DNA from: an uncultured Lachnospiraceae bacterium
GTDB lineage: Bacteria > Bacillota > Clostridia > Lachnospirales > Lachnospiraceae
Assembly (NCBI GenBank): GCA_947594085.1
Contig: CANQEB010000111.1
Location: forward strand, 1-7,624
DNA length: 7,624 nucleotides
Direction of reading: 5' to 3'
A model generated the notes under the pieces. It was not told where the DNA came from. It saw only the letters and a program-made list of their open reading frames with translations, and made no database searches. The first letter of the stretch is position 1. Every line of letters begins with the position of its first letter. A program made the translations under genes and the position numbers. Positions 5,037 to 7,624 of this stretch are shown here, in pieces.

Positions 5037-5942
5037 TTGGAGTATCAGAATTTTTTGGAGCTTATCAGAGATTCTGTACAAAAGAGAGTAGGAGAATGCA
5101 GTGATGTCAGACTTGCATCCGTCTTGAAGAACAATCGAAATTGCGTGGATACGATCACAATCCTAAGAGGAGACAGCAATGTCTCACCGGCGATTTACAT
5201 AGCGCCGTATTATCAACAATACCTTGACGGAACGCCAATAGAGGAGCTGGCGAAACAGATCGTAGAGTTTCATGGAAGCCATTCCAGGGAAGGGAGATAC
5301 GACCTGTCATTTTATACAGATTTTACGCAGGTGCGAAAGCGGATTGTGTGTAGGCTGGTAAATTATGAAAAGAACCGGGAGTTGCTTGCCCAAGTGCCAC
5401 ACAGGAGGTTCCTTGATCTGGCGGTTGTGTATTACTATAAGATGGAGGATGATACATTTGGAGATGCGGGAATTCTTGTGAAAAATGAACATGTAGAAAT
5501 GTGGGACGCTGACATTGAAGAGCTGGATGATTCGGCTATGAGCAACACGGCACGGCTCATGCCCTATGAATGTATCTATATTGCCGATGTGATCCGCGAG
5601 ATGACCGGAATACAGGCGGATGAATTATGTAGAGATCAGATACCAATGTATGTTTTGACAAACACAGAGAAAAGCTTTGGAGCTGCTGTGATTCTTTATC
5701 AGACTGTACTGGAGGCAGTCGGAGAACGCTTGAATAATGATTTCTTTGTGCTGCCGAGTAGCGTGCACGAGTGTATGATAGTTCCCGTTGCGGACGAATT
5801 CAAACCGAAAGAGCTGAGAACAATTGTCTGTGAGATCAATGACGAATGTGTTGCGGAGGAGGAAATTTTGGGCGATACAGTGTACCGATACTACAGAGAA
5901 GAGAAAGCACTGAGAGTAGTTGCGTCAGAAGAAGCAGCTTGA
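5037..5942 (+). CDS. DUF5688 family protein of unknown function
   Basis: This encodes a 301-residue soluble protein starting at TTG. An in-frame TAA lies directly before it (5034-5036), AAGGGTGG (5022-5029) is well spaced, and the first in-frame ATG is more than 130 codons in, so TTG is the best start. It fits DUF5688, a family I associate mainly with Lachnospiraceae and relatives. Recognisable blocks are PAIYIAPYYQQYLDG (about 51-65), DLSFYTDFTQVRKRIVCRLV (89-108), NYEKNRELL followed by PHRRFLDLAVVYYY (109-134), MYVLTN with FGAAVILY (204-221) and the FVLPSSVHE block (237-245). No signal peptide, membrane segment or known catalytic motif is seen, and biochemical function is unknown. Such genes are often isolated single units, as here. 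It converges on a tRNA gene, with only 11 bases between them. Confidence 0.8.
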   Translation: MEYQNFLELIRDSVQKRVGECSDVRLASVLKNNRNCVDTITILRGDSNVSPAIYIAPYYQQYLDGTPIEELAKQIVEFHGSHSREGRYDLSFYTDFTQVRKRIVCRLVNYEKNRELLAQVPHRRFLDLAVVYYYKMEDDTFGDAGILVKNEHVEMWDADIEELDDSAMSNTARLMPYECIYIADVIREMTGIQADELCRDQIPMYVLTNTEKSFGAAVILYQTVLEAVGERLNNDFFVLPSSVHECMIVPVADEFKPKELRTIVCEINDECVAEEEILGDTVYRYYREEKALRVVASEEAA

Positions 5943-5953
5943 CATAGAAAAAA

Positions 5954-6026
5954 CGCACCTGGAGGGAATCGAACCCCCGACACGCGGTACCGGAAACCGC
6001 TGCTCTATCCCCTGAGCTACAGGTGC
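5954..6026 (-). tRNA. tRNA-Arg (anticodon CCG)
   Basis: The 73-base gene folds as a complete cloverleaf. The acceptor stem is GCACCTG/CAGGTGC with discriminator G. The D arm is GCTC/GAGC. The anticodon stem is GCGGT/ACCGC with a loop of TTCCGGT, giving anticodon CCG for the arginine codon CGG. The variable loop has five bases, and the T arm has a GGGGG stem with a TTCGATT loop. The 3' CCA is not encoded. On the minus strand six T residues follow the discriminator directly and may serve as the termination U-run. Confidence 0.95.
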
Positions 6027-6046
6027 ATTTCAAAAATTGCTCAATC

Positions 6047-6075
6047 ATCTTAGCATAGATCCCGCGAAAAGTAAA
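6047..6075 (-). promoter_or_regulatory. tRNA-Arg promoter
   Basis: On the minus strand TTTACT (6075-6070) and TAAGAT (6052-6047) are spaced by 17 bp. The start of transcription would be about 14 bases before the mature tRNA 5' end. Both boxes match four of six consensus bases. It is arranged divergently from the promoter of the SH3b gene 33 bases away. Confidence 0.45.
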
Positions 6076-6107
6076 GTAGATTTAGGATTCTTTTAAGAAA
6101 CGGCTGC

Positions 6108-6136
6108 TTTACATCTATGCATTAATATGCTAAAAT
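6108..6136 (+). promoter_or_regulatory. Promoter of the SH3b-domain gene
   Basis: TTTACA (6108-6113) and TAAAAT (6131-6136) are spaced by 17 bp and each matches five of six consensus bases. A TG one base upstream of the -10 adds an extended -10 element. The leader is about 50 bases long. Confidence 0.65.
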
Positions 6137-6191
6137 TACCCTGATATTAAATGAGATTTTTATGCTATAAGGAAATGAGGGGGACAGGGTA

Positions 6192-7196
6192 ATGTTAGAT
6201 GATATCAGAGAGTGGATTTCCGACAATCTGCGATACATCCTGCTTGGGGTGGCAGGAATTCTGGTTATATTGATCATTGTATTTGCGGTTCGCCTGATTG
6301 GCGGACATAAGAAGTCTGGGGAAGATGCGCCGAAGAAGAAGGTGGAAGAGACTGAGAAGCAGACGAAGTCTGCCGCTGATGATACGACAGACTCGCCGAT
6401 CAAGACGGCTGGGGATTCGCTTGAAAGAAACCAGAAGGATGTCCTGGACTTTGTGACACGTTATTATACGGCCAAGCTGAATCAGGACTATGATACACTT
6501 GGAGAAATCTGTGAGGTTATGGACGATGACTCGAAAGCAGGATATGAGGCTTTGGATGATGTGATCGAGTCATACAATAATCTTATGACATACTCTAAGG
6601 CGGGTCTCACAGAGGGTTCCTACGTTGTGTTTGCGTATTTTGATGCGAAAGTCAGCGGGATTGACACGCTTGTTCCGACGCTGCGTGGGTTATATTTGGT
6701 TACGAACGAGGAAGGCGATCTGATCGTGTCAGATATAGACAGTCATTCGGACCAGAAGGCTTACCTGCAGCAGGTGGGGTCAGACGATGATGTACAGGTA
6801 CTGAGAAAGGATGTTGCCGACAGATATGATGATAGCATTGCCCAGGATCCTGAGCTGGCGTCGTTCGTCGAATCGATAGAGAACGGTGAAGCGAATGGAG
6901 CGGGAACAGATGGGACGGATGGCGATGGAAACGATGACGGAAATGATGATTCCGCCGATGGCAATACAGACAATGGCGCAGGTGATAAGACTGGAACTAT
7001 GTATACGTCTACGGGCGTGAATGTGCGCAGTGAGCCTTCTGCGGAGAGCACACTATATGGGACATTGTTGACTGGTATGCAGGTCGAAGTGTTAGAAAAT
7101 CTTGACAGTGGGTGGTCCCGTATCAGTTATTACACATCGAACGGAACGACCATGGAAGGCTATGTTATGACGCAGTATCTCACGGATGCTCAATAG
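6192..7196 (+). CDS. Membrane-anchored protein with NTF2-like region, acidic linker and SH3b domain
   Basis: This is a 334-residue protein. AGGGGG (6178-6183) precedes the ATG by eight bases. A short cytoplasmic N-terminus (1-14) leads into one membrane helix at about 15-33 (YILLGVAGILVILIIVFAV), with no signal-peptidase site expected, so the rest should be extracellular. After a Lys/Glu-rich stalk (39-80), residues 80-185 (DVLDFVTRYYTAKLNQDYD, later EGSYVVFAYFD and LRGLYLVTNEEG) look like the NTF2-like module seen in many Lachnospiraceae surface proteins. A low-complexity Gly/Asp/Asn linker (about 231-267) precedes a bacterial SH3 domain (269-331: GVNVRSEPS, then GWSRI and EGYV). SH3b domains typically bind peptidoglycan. 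No hydrolase domain is present, so a wall-sensing or scaffolding role is inferred. It appears monocistronic. Confidence 0.8.
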   Translation: MLDDIREWISDNLRYILLGVAGILVILIIVFAVRLIGGHKKSGEDAPKKKVEETEKQTKSAADDTTDSPIKTAGDSLERNQKDVLDFVTRYYTAKLNQDYDTLGEICEVMDDDSKAGYEALDDVIESYNNLMTYSKAGLTEGSYVVFAYFDAKVSGIDTLVPTLRGLYLVTNEEGDLIVSDIDSHSDQKAYLQQVGSDDDVQVLRKDVADRYDDSIAQDPELASFVESIENGEANGAGTDGTDGDGNDDGNDDSADGNTDNGAGDKTGTMYTSTGVNVRSEPSAESTLYGTLLTGMQVEVLENLDSGWSRISYYTSNGTTMEGYVMTQYLTDAQ

Positions 7197-7265
7197 CTGT
7201 ACAACGTTTATATAATAAATACATCTGCATAACATCCCGCTAGTTTGTCAGAAGGACAACGGAAA

Positions 7266-7319
7266 TGCCGGAAAAGAGAGCTCGTTTGGACCCTGGTTTC
7301 AAACGAGCTTTTTGCGGCA
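7266..7319 (+). terminator. Strong rho-independent terminator after the SH3b gene
   Basis: AGCTCGTTTG (7279-7288) pairs perfectly with CAAACGAGCT (7300-7309), followed by a run of T to 7313. An outer A-tract (7272-7275) can pair with the T-run, and TGCCG (7266-7270) with CGGCA (7315-7319). The reverse strand has a weaker T-run, so bidirectional action is possible. A small hairpin (7243-7249 with 7255-7260) precedes it. The rest of 7197-7265 shows only a TATAAT at 7211-7216 without a good -35. Confidence 0.85.
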
Positions 7320-7337
7320 ATCCTTTTCCAGGAGGTA

Positions 7338-7366
7338 TTGTTTCAAATTCTGGAATGTGGTAAGAT
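7338..7366 (+). promoter_or_regulatory. Possible promoter of the pseudouridine synthase gene
   Basis: TTGTTT (7338-7343) and TAAGAT (7361-7366) are spaced by 17 bp, with TG ahead of the -10. The -35 is weak. The AGGAGGT at 7330-7336 looks like a ribosome binding site but no start codon lies at a useful distance after it. Confidence 0.35.
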
Positions 7367-7462
7367 ACGATTATCTGCCGCACGACTGAAGAAATATGGG
7401 ATGTGACTGGTGTATCAATACAAGGTGTTGGCGGGCGGAGACTAAGAACGAGAGCGACGATT

Positions 7463-7624
7463 ATGGAATACAGATTTTCAAAGGAATCGCCGACAGGTGA
7501 AGTGCGCTTGAACAAGTATTTGAGCGATGCCGGACTTTGCTCGCGGCGGGAAGCTGATCGGCTGATCGAGGCAGGAAAAGTACAGGTGGACGGACAGGTG
7601 GCGGTTCGGGGACAGAAAATAATG
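7463..7624 (+). CDS. rluF: 23S rRNA pseudouridine synthase RluF/RsuA family, N-terminal part
   Basis: The window ends after 54 codons. The visible part is an S4 RNA-binding domain: VRLNKYLSDAGLCSRREADR from residue 14, then LIEAGKVQVDG. This is very close to the start of RluF, which converts a uridine (U2604 in E. coli) of 23S rRNA to pseudouridine, and also to RsuA and RluB. The catalytic domain with its aspartate lies beyond the window, so the exact member is unsure. ATG 7463 is chosen because it leaves a short lead-in of 13 residues, as in RluF. It lacks a clear Shine-Dalgarno site. The frame is open back to 7364, and GTG 7502 or GTG 7403 are alternatives. It follows a strong terminator, so it should start its own transcription unit. 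Confidence 0.75.
   Translation, partial: MEYRFSKESPTGEVRLNKYLSDAGLCSRREADRLIEAGKVQVDGQVAVRGQKIM

Noticed and set aside
5836..6048. Minus-strand ORF across the end of the DUF5688 gene and the tRNA
   Set aside because: It reads through the tRNA-Arg gene, giving a sequence often mis-annotated as a protein; the cloverleaf explains the conservation.
7197..7313. Possible small RNA between TATAAT (7211-7216) and the terminator
   Set aside because: No acceptable -35 element is present, and the terminator is fully explained as the end of the SH3b gene.

Overview
The window looks like chromosomal DNA from a gut-type Clostridia bacterium, most likely a Lachnospiraceae member. This rests on recognised protein families (a DUF5688 protein, a PEP/pyruvate-binding-domain protein, a cytoplasmic GH43-type glycosidase, a membrane-anchored SH3b protein), strong Shine-Dalgarno sites, one TTG start, and sigma-A-like promoters with 16-17 bp spacers. 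No phage, transposase, CRISPR or clear multi-gene defence locus is visible. I do not see a convincing undescribed system.

Layout. Bases 3-428 are the C-terminal end of a large PEP/pyruvate-binding-domain protein. Bases 429-973 are an AT-rich accessory patch. It holds a near-consensus promoter inside an 11 bp inverted repeat, a 12-codon ORF resembling the start of an AAA ATPase gene, and an orphan MazE-like antitoxin that lacks the usual tail and has no toxin partner. This patch reads as decayed. A GH43-like glycosidase follows (974-2395). A class I dihydroorotase, pyrC, converges on it from the minus strand (2449-3897). pyrC and efp (elongation factor P, 4193-4750) are divergent, with a consensus-like promoter each and an imperfect tandem repeat between them. 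efp ends at a rho-independent terminator.

Next come a DUF5688 gene with a TTG start and a 14 bp palindrome in its leader (5037-5942), a tRNA-Arg(CCG) on the minus strand (5954-6026), and a membrane-anchored protein with an NTF2-like region, an acidic Gly/Asp linker and a C-terminal SH3b domain (6192-7196). A strong terminator follows. The window ends in the first 54 codons of an RluF/RsuA-type pseudouridine synthase (7463-7624).

The genes are mostly monocistronic, each with its own promoter. They belong to unrelated housekeeping jobs: pyrimidine synthesis, translation elongation, tRNA supply, rRNA modification and sugar catabolism. The items most worth a second look are the degenerate antitoxin/ATPase patch, the two insertions in PyrC, the pyrC-efp divergent control region, and the palindrome ahead of the DUF5688 gene. 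No gene-free stretch exceeds 300 bases.
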